Assembly: GCA_024636835.1 (NCBI GenBank)
Contig: JAGXGH010000012.1
Span: forward strand, 1 to 64,000
From: Verrucomicrobiales bacterium
GTDB taxonomy: Bacteria > Verrucomicrobiota > Verrucomicrobiia > Verrucomicrobiales > SLCJ01
Direction of reading: 5' to 3'
DNA: 64,000 nt
The translations under genes and the position numbers were made by a program. Below the pieces are notes generated by a model. It was not told the origin of the DNA. It ran no database searches and saw nothing but the letters and a program-made list of their open reading frames with translations. The first letter of the stretch is position 1. Every line of letters starts with the position of its first letter. Positions 8,474 to 18,231 of this stretch are shown piece by piece.

Positions 8474-8511
8474 CTCTCCCCAATTTTTAGAACCTTAGCT
8501 TCCAAGCCATC

Positions 8512-8892
8512 ATGTCCACTCGCAATCAATCAAAAAGTCCTTATACAAATCCAGTCCGTGCCTCTGGTCTGTTATTCATCGTCGTAGCCATGGTTTTGGC
8601 TGCTGCGTTTGGAGGTGCGCATGTGTTTCTTTCTCACCGTAAGACAACTCGTGAAAATGACATCGAGCGGATGATGGCGGAGATGCGCGATTACGAGGAT
8701 GAGATCGAATCCCAGCGTAGTCTTCAGGCATCTTTACTCAACCGTGAGACCCTTCGCAATCGACTCGTTGAGTTGAACTCTGTGCTTATCGAAATTCCAG
8801 TGAATGAAGTGCGTTACATAGAAAATCGCGTCGGAAACCCGGCATTGATCGACAACCAAACTGGAATCGCCACCGCCAACGACGGACGATAA
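8512..8892 (+). CDS. ftsL: FtsL-like septum protein (by position and topology)
   Basis: A 126-residue single-pass protein: a short basic cytoplasmic tail, one membrane segment at about residues 19-38, then an extracytoplasmic helix with coiled-coil character (residues ~45-90). This topology and the place between rsmH and the transpeptidase gene are those of FtsL, which binds FtsQ/FtsB and activates FtsWI. FtsL sequences diverge strongly, so the call rests on synteny and topology, not on clear similarity. The gap to the next gene is 14 bp. Confidence 0.7.
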   Translation: MSTRNQSKSPYTNPVRASGLLFIVVAMVLAAAFGGAHVFLSHRKTTRENDIERMMAEMRDYEDEIESQRSLQASLLNRETLRNRLVELNSVLIEIPVNEVRYIENRVGNPALIDNQTGIATANDGR

Positions 8893-8906
8893 CCGACTTT
8901 CTTAAG

Positions 8907-10748
8907 ATGACACTAAAAGGCCGCGCAATCATGCTGACTCTGTTCCTCGTTATGGGGTTCAGCGGGTTGTCGGCGCGTCTGATATTCGTGCAGATATTTC
9001 AGCATGACGAATGGGAGGCACGCGCGGAGAAGGACTACACGCGTAAAATCATCGAGCCATCAGAGCGCGGTGTGATATTCGACTGCGATGGTGAGCAATT
9101 GGTTCACAACCGTCCGGTGCGCACTGTTATTGCCGACTGGTATCAGCTCAACGACTACCGTGTTTTGATCAGTGGTGTGGCTGCTTCACGAGGGCTTTCG
9201 GTGGATGAGGTGACGGAAGAATACGGTGTCCGTAAGCCCGATCTCGACAAACTCTTTGCCGACTACATGGACTATATCGCGGCGGTGGCGGCTCCAGAGT
9301 TGGACATGCCATTCGACGAGCTTCGTGCTTTGTTAAAGTTTGGCGAGAAAAAGGAAGTGATCATCGCTTCTGGTTTGAGTAAAGCCGATGCGGATCGCCT
9401 CGAAGCTAAGTTTTCTGAGGCGGGTATCCGAGGTGTGCGTTTGCGTGACGGCGTTGAGCGTTTTTATCCAGGTGGGGAGATAATGGCCCACGTGCTTGGA
9501 TACGTAGATCGCGAACAAGACGGTCGCGAGGGCGTCGAGCGAACATTCGACAGTGTTCTCGCTGGCGAGGAAGGGTTTCGAAATATCCAAGTCGACCGCC
9601 GTGGTCGAGAAATCAGTGCTTATCGGGGTGAGGAAAAACATGCGCAACCAGGGGCGAATATTCATCTTACGGTTGATAGTGATTTGCAAGTGATCGTCGA
9701 GCAGGAGTTGCGCGCAGCGATGGAGGAATTTCGTGCAGATGCCATGATGGCGGTGTTGATCGATCCGTTTACCGGTGACATTCTCGCACTTGCCAACACC
9801 CCGGCTTTCGATCCGAATACACGCGTAGGCGAGCGTAAGAATTGCCTCATCACCGATGTTTACGAACCTGGCTCAACCTTCAAAATCATTGCGGCAGCGG
9901 CGGCATTGGACTCCAAGGCGGTCAGTCCTCGGGATGTGATCTTTTGCCATAATGGCTACTTCCGGGAAGGCAAGCTGAGTATCCGAGATCACCATCCCTA
10001 CGGCGATTTGACCGTCGGTGGAGTGCTCCAAAAATCGAGTAACATCGGCGCATTTTTTCTTGCTCGGATGGCTGGGATGAAAACTTACTATAGCTATATT
10101 AGTAAGTTTGGGTTCGGGCGGCGCACCGGAATCGAACTGAGCGCCGAGGCGCGCGGGGTGGTAAGGATGAACGGTAATCTTATCGATTTTTCCCGCCTTT
10201 GTTATGGCTACGCTGTGAATACCACACCGCTGCAGGTGGCGATGGCGTATTCGGCAGTCGCGAATGGCGGAAATCTCATGCGTCCACGCTTGCTCGCCAA
10301 GGTGGTGAAGGAAGATGGAACCGTGCTTCGTCAGACCAAGCCGCAGATTCTTGAACGGGCGATATCCTCACAAACCGCGTCACAACTTCGCACCATGCTT
10401 GAGTCGGTTATCAGTGAAAAGGGTACCGCAAAGCTCGCCGCGATACCGGGATATCCGGCTGCTGGCAAAACCGGAACCACCAAAAAGCTCAACATGCAGA
10501 CTGGAAGATATTACGACAGTCGTTACGTCACGTCGTTTGCCGGTTTCGCGCCTGCCACAGATCCTGAGGTCGTGTGCGTTGTGGTTGTAGATAATCCACG
10601 TCCCCGCAATGACGTTCCGGCCTATGGTGGTACTGTTGCGGCGCCGATTTTTAGTCGCATTATGCGCCGTGTTCTTGCTCATCGAGACGTCGCTCCCACA
10701 CTTCCTATTGATGGAGATGAGGAGAGTGAACTGGTTTCGACCCAATAA
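8907..10748 (+). CDS. ftsI: Septal peptidoglycan transpeptidase FtsI (class B PBP)
   Basis: A 613-residue class B penicillin-binding protein that crosslinks septal peptidoglycan together with FtsW. One N-terminal membrane anchor (about residues 7-30) is followed by a PBP dimerisation domain and the transpeptidase domain. The three active-site motifs are present: STFK at 323-326 (nucleophile S323), SSN at 377-379 and KTGT at 521-524. It lies between the ftsL-like gene and murE as in the classic dcw order, 26 bp before murE. There is no C-terminal PASTA domain. The sequence alone does not exclude an elongation role, but the position argues for FtsI. Confidence 0.93.
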   Translation: MTLKGRAIMLTLFLVMGFSGLSARLIFVQIFQHDEWEARAEKDYTRKIIEPSERGVIFDCDGEQLVHNRPVRTVIADWYQLNDYRVLISGVAASRGLSVDEVTEEYGVRKPDLDKLFADYMDYIAAVAAPELDMPFDELRALLKFGEKKEVIIASGLSKADADRLEAKFSEAGIRGVRLRDGVERFYPGGEIMAHVLGYVDREQDGREGVERTFDSVLAGEEGFRNIQVDRRGREISAYRGEEKHAQPGANIHLTVDSDLQVIVEQELRAAMEEFRADAMMAVLIDPFTGDILALANTPAFDPNTRVGERKNCLITDVYEPGSTFKIIAAAAALDSKAVSPRDVIFCHNGYFREGKLSIRDHHPYGDLTVGGVLQKSSNIGAFFLARMAGMKTYYSYISKFGFGRRTGIELSAEARGVVRMNGNLIDFSRLCYGYAVNTTPLQVAMAYSAVANGGNLMRPRLLAKVVKEDGTVLRQTKPQILERAISSQTASQLRTMLESVISEKGTAKLAAIPGYPAAGKTGTTKKLNMQTGRYYDSRYVTSFAGFAPATDPEVVCVVVVDNPRPRNDVPAYGGTVAAPIFSRIMRRVLAHRDVAPTLPIDGDEESELVSTQ

Positions 10749-10774
10749 GCTTAATTTTTCAACACTTCCCCTGA

Positions 10775-12274
10775 ATGACACTTAACGAATTACTTACAAA
10801 TATCGATTACATCGACAAACACGTCGCCGGTGACTCGGAGCTTTCCGGAGTGACCAACGACAGTCGAGCTGTGGAATCGGGTAGTGTGTTTGTGGCGGTG
10901 TCTGGCAAAAATGTGGACGGTCGCGATTTTGCATCAGCTGCGATTGAGGCGGGGGCAGGATTGATTGTTGCGGAAGGTGAAGTGGATCGGACACATTCAG
11001 ATTGTTCGTGGATTCAGGTCAAGGACGCACGAGCCGCGTTAAGTCAAATTGCCGCTGTGGTTTACGACCGTCCATCGCAGAAGTTGGCGGTAGTCGGTAT
11101 CACGGGGACGAACGGAAAAACCACCACCGCGTATCTTTGTCGACACCTGATCGCTTCATCGCTCCGCAGTTGTGGAATGATTGGCACTATCGAATACGAT
11201 GATGGCAGCGGACTAACGAAAGCCGAGCGCACCACGCCAGAAGCTTGCGATCTTCAACGGATGCTTGCCGCGACGGTGGATAGTGGTTGCCGCGCTTCGG
11301 CGATCGAGGTTTCTTCCCATGCGCTCTCTCTTGGGCGCGTCCGTGATGTTGAGTTTGATGTCGGCGTTTTCACCAACCTGTCGCGCGACCATCTCGATTT
11401 TCACAAGACGATGGATGATTACTTCGAGGCGAAGGCATTACTCGGCGAGCAGTTGGCGAATCAAGGTGGTGATAAAAAGCCGGCAATGGTGATCAATATC
11501 GACGATATTCAAGGTCAGCGCTACGCTCGTAAGGTCGAAGGTCGCGTTCCGGTGGTGACATACGGGTTTAGCGCTAAAGCACAGTTTCGCGCGCTCTCGA
11601 TAGATCTCGGTATCCGCGGGACTTCGTTCAAACTTTCAGCGAAGGGCAGGGAATATCTCGTTCGCATGCCATTGATTGGACGCTTCAATGTTTACAATGC
11701 ATTGGCTGCCCTTGCTGTAGCAGATCATCTGAACCTCAATTTCCGGAGCGCCGTAGCGGCGCTAGCCGAGGCTCCGCAGGTCCCTGGTCGGATGCAGAGT
11801 GTGATCGAGCAGCGCCCCTATCGGGTGTTCGTCGACTACGCACACACACCTGATGCTTTAGAGAACGTCCTGACAACCTTGAAGACACTGAAGCCGGCTC
11901 GAATCATCACTGTGTTCGGTTGCGGAGGGGATCGCGATAAAGCGAAGCGTCCATTGATGGGGCGCGCCGCATCGCAGCATTCGGATGTGTGTATTTTGAC
12001 CTCTGATAACCCACGGAACGAAGACCCGGAAGCCATCCTTGCCGATGTCGAGCGCGGTATGCAAGGGCGTTACAAAAAGATCGTCGATCGGCGAGAGGCG
12101 ATCAAGTTGGCGATCGCTGCCGCAGGTCCCGATGAAGTGGTGCTGATCGCAGGAAAGGGCCACGAAGATTACCAAGAGATCAACGGCGAGCGCTTCCCGT
12201 TCTCAGACCGTGCCGAAGCTCTTTCTGCCGATCGTCTGCGAGATATTTCCGCACCGAGTAATGATTTGAGATAG
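10775..12274 (+). CDS. murE: UDP-N-acetylmuramoyl-tripeptide synthetase MurE (meso-DAP type)
   Basis: This 499-residue Mur ligase adds the third stem-peptide residue to UDP-MurNAc-L-Ala-D-Glu. The ATP loop GTNGKT is at 111-116, and the mid-domain shows TTPEACDLQ and the HALSLGRV segment. The substrate-selecting loop reads DNPR at 411-414, the established signature of meso-diaminopimelate-adding MurE (lysine enzymes have other residues). The predicted peptidoglycan is therefore mDAP type. C-terminal GKGHEDYQ is typical. It is followed 15 bp later by murF. Confidence 0.95.
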   Translation: MTLNELLTNIDYIDKHVAGDSELSGVTNDSRAVESGSVFVAVSGKNVDGRDFASAAIEAGAGLIVAEGEVDRTHSDCSWIQVKDARAALSQIAAVVYDRPSQKLAVVGITGTNGKTTTAYLCRHLIASSLRSCGMIGTIEYDDGSGLTKAERTTPEACDLQRMLAATVDSGCRASAIEVSSHALSLGRVRDVEFDVGVFTNLSRDHLDFHKTMDDYFEAKALLGEQLANQGGDKKPAMVINIDDIQGQRYARKVEGRVPVVTYGFSAKAQFRALSIDLGIRGTSFKLSAKGREYLVRMPLIGRFNVYNALAALAVADHLNLNFRSAVAALAEAPQVPGRMQSVIEQRPYRVFVDYAHTPDALENVLTTLKTLKPARIITVFGCGGDRDKAKRPLMGRAASQHSDVCILTSDNPRNEDPEAILADVERGMQGRYKKIVDRREAIKLAIAAAGPDEVVLIAGKGHEDYQEINGERFPFSDRAEALSADRLRDISAPSNDLR

Positions 12275-12289
12275 CGAAAAATTCTCCTG

Positions 12290-13657
12290 ATGAATCCCAC
12301 CACCACAGAACATATTGCCCGAATGAGCGGCGGTCGATTGGCGACCGGCGATGGGGCAGTGGTGTGTCGTGGCGTTCATTTCGACTCGCGCAAAATCTCA
12401 GTGGGCGATGTGTTTGTTGCTTTGGTTTCCGACCGCGATGGTCATGATTTTGTCGACGCTGCGTTGGCGAATGGTGCGTCGGCCTGTTTGATCTCGCGTG
12501 AGGATGTGGTGGGGAAACTCACTGATGCGGGCGTTGTCGGGATTCTCGTTGAAGATACATTGTCGGCGTTCCAGAAGTGGTCCGCCGCGTATCGGGCTGA
12601 GTTGAATCCGAAAGTGATCGCTGTGACGGGCAGTAACGGCAAGACCAGCACCAAAGACCTGATTCGCAGTGTATTGAGTCAACGGTTCACCGTTGCCGCA
12701 ACCGCTGGAAACTTTAACAACCACATCGGAGTTCCGATGACCCTGTTGAGTTTGTCCGGTGATGAGACTCATCTGATCACAGAAATTGGCATGAATCATC
12801 CGGGGGAAATCGCGCCGTTGGCAGAGTTAGCTGCGCCGGACATAGCCGTGGTCACGAACATAGGCGTCGCTCATATTGAGTTCATGAAAACGCAGGACGC
12901 GATCGCAGCGGAGAAGGGTTCGCTCCTTGCGGCTCTCGGTTCGGACGGTCTCGCGGTGATCAATGCGAACGACGAATTCGCCGATGCCTTGGCAGGGATG
13001 ACCCAAGTGCGAGTGATGCGTGCGGGCATTGATGGCGGCGATGTTTCGGCGACGGACTTGGAAGGCTTGGGCAATGCTACCCGATTTACCATCAAGACAT
13101 CGAGCGGTCAGCAAGCCACGGTCACTTTGCCATTGCCCGGTCGTCACATGGTCAACAATGCGGTGATCGCTGCTACCGTTGGAATGTCGTGCGGGTTGAG
13201 CTTGGATGAAGTCGTGAAGGGTTTGGAGAATGTCCAACTGAGCGGCGGGCGTATGACGAGTTTGCAAATTGGTGGCATCACCGCCATCGACGATACGTAC
13301 AACGCAAATCCAGACTCGATGTCTGCTGCGGTGGATGTTCTCGCCTCGTGGCCGAATGCCAAGCGTCGTATCGCAGTGCTCGGTGAGATGGGCGAGTTGG
13401 GTGATCATGCCGAAGACGGATATCGGAAAGTCGGAGCCCGCTTGGCTTCCAGTTGTATCGATCAAATTGTTCTCGTTGGTCCCGCGACCAAGACCATTGG
13501 CGAGGCTGCCGGTGAGATGATTTTCACTTGCTTTGACACTACCGAATCGGCTGCTGCCGAACTATCCAAAAACTTTTTCAACGACGGCGACGTGGTGCTC
13601 TTCAAAGGCAGTCGCACCAGCCGAATCGAAATTATTCTTCAAGCTCTTCGACCGTAG
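12290..13657 (+). CDS. murF: UDP-N-acetylmuramoyl-tripeptide--D-alanyl-D-alanine ligase MurF
   Basis: A 455-residue Mur ligase that adds D-Ala-D-Ala to the UDP-MurNAc tripeptide in the cytoplasm. The ATP loop is VTGSNGKTSTKDLI, and NFNNHIGVPMTLL and EIGMNHPGEI are MurF signatures. Later come DDTYNANPDSM and a C-terminal FKGSRTSRIE. All three Mur-ligase domains are present at usual length. The gene sits 15 bp after murE and 9 bp before mraY, so it is almost certainly cotranscribed. Confidence 0.95.
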   Translation: MNPTTTEHIARMSGGRLATGDGAVVCRGVHFDSRKISVGDVFVALVSDRDGHDFVDAALANGASACLISREDVVGKLTDAGVVGILVEDTLSAFQKWSAAYRAELNPKVIAVTGSNGKTSTKDLIRSVLSQRFTVAATAGNFNNHIGVPMTLLSLSGDETHLITEIGMNHPGEIAPLAELAAPDIAVVTNIGVAHIEFMKTQDAIAAEKGSLLAALGSDGLAVINANDEFADALAGMTQVRVMRAGIDGGDVSATDLEGLGNATRFTIKTSSGQQATVTLPLPGRHMVNNAVIAATVGMSCGLSLDEVVKGLENVQLSGGRMTSLQIGGITAIDDTYNANPDSMSAAVDVLASWPNAKRRIAVLGEMGELGDHAEDGYRKVGARLASSCIDQIVLVGPATKTIGEAAGEMIFTCFDTTESAAAELSKNFFNDGDVVLFKGSRTSRIEIILQALRP

Positions 13658-13666
13658 ATCTCCGAC

Positions 13667-14770
13667 ATGCTTTTCTATCTCCACGAACTTAGTGAAAATA
13701 TCTTCGGTCCATTTCGGATTTTCGAATCGATTCCGTTTCGCGCCACGATGGCGTTTTTGACATGCTTTATTCTTTCCTTGTTGTTGGGCGAGCGTGTGAT
13801 TCGTCGATTGATTTCACTCAAGGTTGGTCAGCCAATTCGCACTGAAGAGGAAGTGCATAAATTGCACGAACTTCATGGCGGAAAAGCGGGAACGCCGACC
13901 ATGGGCGGAATCATGATTTTGGGAACGACTCTTCTCTCGACTATCCTGTGGTGTAAGCCATTGAATCCATTTATCCACGCACTGGTTGCGATCATGCTGC
14001 TCACTGGAGCGATTGGATTTGTTGATGATTATCTCAAAGTAAAACGCAGGAAGTCGGATGGCATGAGTTCACGTGGGAAGCTGCTGGCTCAGGTTGGGGC
14101 AGCCGCTTTGGTGGGCGCTTTCCTCGCCTATCACCCGATGGTAGGTAGCTTTATCCGCCAACTTTACATCCCGTTTTTCGACGAGCCAATCCTCATTGAT
14201 ATGGGTTTTTTAGCGGTTCCATTCTTTGTTTTGGTTATTGTTGGGGCCTCGAATGCGGTGAATTTAACCGACGGGCTTGACGGACTGGCTGCCGGTTGCA
14301 CGATCACCAGCGTCGGGTCCTTTGGTCTGCTTTCTTACATGGGGGCGACAACTTTGATCGCGGAGTATTTGTCGATTCCAGAGAGCGCGCTACTCGGAGA
14401 GGTTGCGATTTTTTGTGCAGCACTAGTCGGAGCAACGACAGGATTCCTATGGTTCAACTGCCACCCGGCTAGAGTGTTCATGGGTGATACTGGATCATTG
14501 GCGATTGGTGGCTCGCTCGGCACCCTTTCAATCGTTACCTGCCAAGAGTTTTTGCTGGTCATCATTGGCGGCGTTTTTGTGATGGAAGCAATGAGCGTTA
14601 TTCTACAGGTCGGGTCGTTCAAACTTACCCGTAAGAGAATTTTCCGAATGGCACCAATTCACCATCATTTTGAACTTCGGGGGTGGCATGAAAATCAAGT
14701 CATCCTGCGCTTCTGGATGCTGTCTGTAATTTTAGCCGTTATTGGCTTCGCTACATTGAAGATTCGCTAG
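13667..14770 (+). CDS. mraY: Phospho-N-acetylmuramoyl-pentapeptide transferase MraY
   Basis: A 367-residue polytopic membrane enzyme that transfers phospho-MurNAc-pentapeptide to undecaprenyl phosphate, making lipid I. It has about ten hydrophobic segments. Family motifs are visible: GKAGTPTMGGIM near residue 73, GFVDDYLKVKRRKSDGMS, NLTDGLDGLAAG and the HHHFE motif (APIHHHFELRGWHE) near the C-terminus. The order murF-mraY-murD is classical. Confidence 0.96.
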   Translation: MLFYLHELSENIFGPFRIFESIPFRATMAFLTCFILSLLLGERVIRRLISLKVGQPIRTEEEVHKLHELHGGKAGTPTMGGIMILGTTLLSTILWCKPLNPFIHALVAIMLLTGAIGFVDDYLKVKRRKSDGMSSRGKLLAQVGAAALVGAFLAYHPMVGSFIRQLYIPFFDEPILIDMGFLAVPFFVLVIVGASNAVNLTDGLDGLAAGCTITSVGSFGLLSYMGATTLIAEYLSIPESALLGEVAIFCAALVGATTGFLWFNCHPARVFMGDTGSLAIGGSLGTLSIVTCQEFLLVIIGGVFVMEAMSVILQVGSFKLTRKRIFRMAPIHHHFELRGWHENQVILRFWMLSVILAVIGFATLKIR

Positions 14771-14788
14771 TCTAATTTCGTCTTTCCT

Positions 14789-16189
14789 TTGTTCATGAAT
14801 ATCCAAGATCACAATGTTCTCGTTCTCGGCGCCGGCCGCAGCGGATTTGCTGCGGCACGGCTTGCTGTGTTGAAGGGTGCTGGTGTGACGATTCTCGATA
14901 CGGTGGACGGGGATCGAGCTACGCAGATTGCACAGCGAGTCAACGAGCAATTACCCTCGGTGAAGTTGATCACCGGCGATGCGGCTAAAGTATTCGACGG
15001 TAAGGCTGATCTTGCGGTGGTCAGTCCAGGTATTCCGCTTGAATCGGGGTGGGGGCAGCAAGTTACTGCAAAAGCTTTACAGGTGATCGGCGAGATTGAG
15101 TTTGGTTTTAGATTCATTCCCGAGCATGTGAAAGTTGTCGGGATCACGGGGACTAACGGAAAAACGACGACCACTGCAATGGTTGCCTCGATGGCGCGTG
15201 AGAATGGAATCTCTGCCATCGAAGCGGGGAACTTTGGTCTGCCGCTGTGCGATGTGGTGATCGACCACCCGGACGTTCAATTGATCTCGCTGGAGCTTTC
15301 GTCGTTCCAATTGGAAACGATCGTCACCTTCCGACCCGACATCGCCGTGTGGCTGAATTTCGCGGCCGATCATCTCGACCGTTACGCATCGATGGAAGAA
15401 TACCGACTCGCCAAGGAGCGCATCTTCGAGAACCTTTCCAGCGACGATCCGGTGGTGGCACCGTATTCCGAGATTAACGAACTGCCGTTGCACGACCTGC
15501 GCACCATCTCGTATTCCATTAGCCCGGGCATGGCAGGGGAGGCGGATATAGCGGTGAGCACTGACGGTGTGTTGACGATTCGTGGGCGCGAAGCCGATCG
15601 TGTCGATCAGTGGTCGGTGCGTGGTCGTCACAACTACGCGAATGCAGCAGCAGCGCTTGGCGCCTGTTTGCAGCTCGACCTCGATGAGAAGCATTGCTTG
15701 GCTGCCTTACGTCATTTCAATGGTCAGCCGCATCGTTTCGAAGTAGTCGATATCGTGCGCGGCGTGACTTTTATCAATGATTCAAAATCAACCAACCTAC
15801 ACTCGCTGGAGGCCGCACTCCACGCGGAGGCGGAAAAGGTTGTGTTGATCGCTGGCGGTAAGGACAAGGGGCTGAACTTCAGCTCGCTAGCTCCGCTGGT
15901 GCGTAATAGAACTTCCGCCGTGGTCGTGTTCGGTGAGAACCGTCAAAAACTTGCAACTTGGTGGGCGGGGGGGGTGCCGGTGGAAGTCGTGTGCGAGCTC
16001 CGCGATGCAGTGGAGAAAGCTGCGGAACTCGCAGCGCCCGATGGCGTCGTGTTGTTCTCTCCAGGCACATCATCATTCGACATGTTCGATAATTACGAGC
16101 ACCGCGGCGAATGTTTCCGTGAAGCTGTTGCCAAACTCAACGTGCCCGTAAGCCCAAGTCACTCAGAATTCCCAAACCCAAATACCTAA
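14789..16189 (+). CDS. murD: UDP-N-acetylmuramoylalanine--D-glutamate ligase MurD
   Basis: This 466-residue Mur ligase adds D-Glu to UDP-MurNAc-L-Ala. The N-terminal VLVLGAGRSGFAAARLA binds the nucleotide-sugar end. The ATP loop GITGTNGKTTTT follows around residue 117, then ELSSFQLE, NFAADHLDRY and INDSKSTN, all MurD hallmarks. C-terminal LFSPGTSSFDMFDNYEHRG closes domain 3. The LysM-protein gene starts only 7 bp downstream. Confidence 0.95.
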   Translation: MFMNIQDHNVLVLGAGRSGFAAARLAVLKGAGVTILDTVDGDRATQIAQRVNEQLPSVKLITGDAAKVFDGKADLAVVSPGIPLESGWGQQVTAKALQVIGEIEFGFRFIPEHVKVVGITGTNGKTTTTAMVASMARENGISAIEAGNFGLPLCDVVIDHPDVQLISLELSSFQLETIVTFRPDIAVWLNFAADHLDRYASMEEYRLAKERIFENLSSDDPVVAPYSEINELPLHDLRTISYSISPGMAGEADIAVSTDGVLTIRGREADRVDQWSVRGRHNYANAAAALGACLQLDLDEKHCLAALRHFNGQPHRFEVVDIVRGVTFINDSKSTNLHSLEAALHAEAEKVVLIAGGKDKGLNFSSLAPLVRNRTSAVVVFGENRQKLATWWAGGVPVEVVCELRDAVEKAAELAAPDGVVLFSPGTSSFDMFDNYEHRGECFREAVAKLNVPVSPSHSEFPNPNT

Positions 16190-16196
16190 AATTAAA

Positions 16197-17009
16197 ATGA
16201 GCAGAAAATACACCGCAAAGACATCACGGAGCCAAACCCGCAAAGGGCGGGAGAAAGGGCTCTTTAAACTAGCTGCGAACCCACGTAGGAAAAAACTTTC
16301 CGCCACCGCGACGGAAGAACACGACTGGAGCAATGACGTGCCGAGCATCAAGCTCTCGACTGCGTTTCTTGTTATCCTTGCCCTCCACATTGCCTTGGTT
16401 GTTGGGGTCTTGGTGTTCAGGCAATTCGGAGGTCCTGTGGCTGACGATACGGCAGACGCATCGGCGTCCTCCGGCACGTCGTCTGCAGCTAGCTCAGAAG
16501 CTGCAAAATCAACGACTTCGGCTATGAATTCTGTCGGAGCATCATTCCGCGCGAACGCTGCAGAGTTTGATGGACTCATCAAGCACCGTGTTCGTCCGCT
16601 GGAGAATCTTGATGAGATCGCCGGGGAGTATGCTGTGACACGTTCGGCCTTGGAATCCATCAACAAAATCGGTGTCGATAACCCCTTCCGCACCGGAATG
16701 CTGCTCGTGATTCCGTCGCGTGAGATCATTGCAGTGCGCCCGGATAGAGAATCAGTCGCAGCTGCTATGACAAGGACCAACGCAGGCCCGGCATCGGGGA
16801 CAGCTGAGGTTCGTCGCGCACGTCCAGTGACGGCATCCTCAGTGTTGCCTGCCAGTGCTGCGGGAACACACACTGTTACGAAGGGTGAGACGCTTTGGGG
16901 GATCTCCCGTAAATACAATGTCACATCTGATGCGATCATGGCAGCCAACGGAATCAAGGACGCGCGTTCATTGAAGGTTGGCGCGACCTTGAAAATCCCG
17001 GGTCGCTAA
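16197..17009 (+). CDS. LysM-domain single-pass membrane protein inside the dcw cluster
   Basis: A 270-residue protein with a ~53-residue very basic cytoplasmic N-terminus, one membrane segment (about residues 56-76), an Ala/Ser/Thr linker and two LysM units. The first LysM (about residues 124-168, HRVRPLENLDEIAGEYAV) is degenerate; the second (about 224-270, HTVTKGETLWGISRKYNV) is canonical. LysM binds GlcNAc-containing glycans such as peptidoglycan. It lies 7 bp after murD and 33 bp before ftsW, so it is probably cotranscribed with division genes and may tether the divisome to the wall. No standard dcw name applies; the role is inferred. Confidence 0.8.
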   Translation: MSRKYTAKTSRSQTRKGREKGLFKLAANPRRKKLSATATEEHDWSNDVPSIKLSTAFLVILALHIALVVGVLVFRQFGGPVADDTADASASSGTSSAASSEAAKSTTSAMNSVGASFRANAAEFDGLIKHRVRPLENLDEIAGEYAVTRSALESINKIGVDNPFRTGMLLVIPSREIIAVRPDRESVAAAMTRTNAGPASGTAEVRRARPVTASSVLPASAAGTHTVTKGETLWGISRKYNVTSDAIMAANGIKDARSLKVGATLKIPGR

Positions 17010-17042
17010 GCGACTGCTCTCAGCCATCGACATCTCTATCTA

Positions 17043-18203
17043 ATGTATCGCCGCTATTCACTTCACGTGCTCCTCGCCTCCGTGGTCGTTTTGATCACGC
17101 TTGGACTGGTTATGCTCGCCAGTACAAGCGCCTACGCGACGGATGGCATGGGAGAAAACTACCGAGGTCTCCGCCAACAAGGGTTATGGCTGGGACTGGG
17201 AACGGTGGTTTGTGTGTTTACGGCGATGATCGATTACCACAACCTGAAGCGCTTTTTCTGGCCGTTCTTTGTGGTCACCTGTGTTTTACTTATTCTATGT
17301 TATGTGCCGGGTATTAGTCAGCCGGCCAACGGCGAGAAGCGTTGGATTGGCGCGAAGTTGGTGGGTTTGAATTGGTTGCGTTTTCAGCCCTCGGAACTTG
17401 CAAAAATCCTCGTCATTACGGCGATGGCATACATGTTCACCAAGTTCGAAGGGGAGGAGCGGAAGTTTACCAAAGGCTTCGTGATTCCAGGCGTGCTTGT
17501 GGCCATTCCTACGCTGCTCGTGCTATTTGAAAAAGACCTTGGGTCAGCGGCTACTATGTTCGCCGTAGTTTTCGGCATGATGTATATCGCTGGCACGCAT
17601 TGGTTTTATCTTGGGTCGGTGTTTACCGCAGGAGCCGCAGCTCTCACCGGGCTGGTGCTAATGATTCCCAACCGTGCAGTCCGCTTCCTCGCGCTGATGG
17701 ATTTGGAAACCTATCGGATGGATGAAGGTTTGCAGCAATGGCGAGCACTTCTCGCACTTGGTTCCGGTGGGCTTTTTGGTCTCGGTCTTGGGAATGGTCG
17801 GGAGAAAATGTTCTACATGCCTTATGCCCACACGGATTTTATTTTCCCGATGCTTGGTGAAGAACTCGGTGCCGTGTTTACTCTCGGCGTTGTCTTCGCA
17901 TTTGTTCTTTTCACGGTCTGTGGGTTCGCCATTTCACTGAATGCACCAGATAGATTTGGAACACTTCTCGGCTGTGGCGTGACTACGCTCATTGCCATCG
18001 AAGCCGCTCTAAACATTGGCGTGACTACAGCGACGCTGCCCAACACGGGACTGCCGCTGCCCTTCGTGAGTTACGGCGGGTCGAGCATGCTTTGCTCCCT
18101 CGCATGCGTTGGAATTTTAATCAATATCTACCGCCAAGGAGAAGATCCTGATTCGCCCGATATCTACGCCGTGAAACGCAGAAAAGTGACCCCGAGAATC
18201 TGA
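17043..18203 (+). CDS. ftsW: Septal peptidoglycan polymerase FtsW (SEDS)
   Basis: A 386-residue SEDS-family membrane protein with about ten hydrophobic segments, the glycosyltransferase partner of FtsI. Signatures include RWIGAKLVGLNWLRFQPSELAK (opening the QPSE/K motif), FEKDLGSA, the extracytoplasmic loop HTDFIFPMLGEELG, and LPNTGLPLPFVSYGGSSML near the end. Position before murG supports FtsW over RodA. Confidence 0.94.
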   Translation: MYRRYSLHVLLASVVVLITLGLVMLASTSAYATDGMGENYRGLRQQGLWLGLGTVVCVFTAMIDYHNLKRFFWPFFVVTCVLLILCYVPGISQPANGEKRWIGAKLVGLNWLRFQPSELAKILVITAMAYMFTKFEGEERKFTKGFVIPGVLVAIPTLLVLFEKDLGSAATMFAVVFGMMYIAGTHWFYLGSVFTAGAAALTGLVLMIPNRAVRFLALMDLETYRMDEGLQQWRALLALGSGGLFGLGLGNGREKMFYMPYAHTDFIFPMLGEELGAVFTLGVVFAFVLFTVCGFAISLNAPDRFGTLLGCGVTTLIAIEAALNIGVTTATLPNTGLPLPFVSYGGSSMLCSLACVGILINIYRQGEDPDSPDIYAVKRRKVTPRI

Positions 18204-18231
18204 GAATGTCGAAATACTTGCAAAGTCTATA

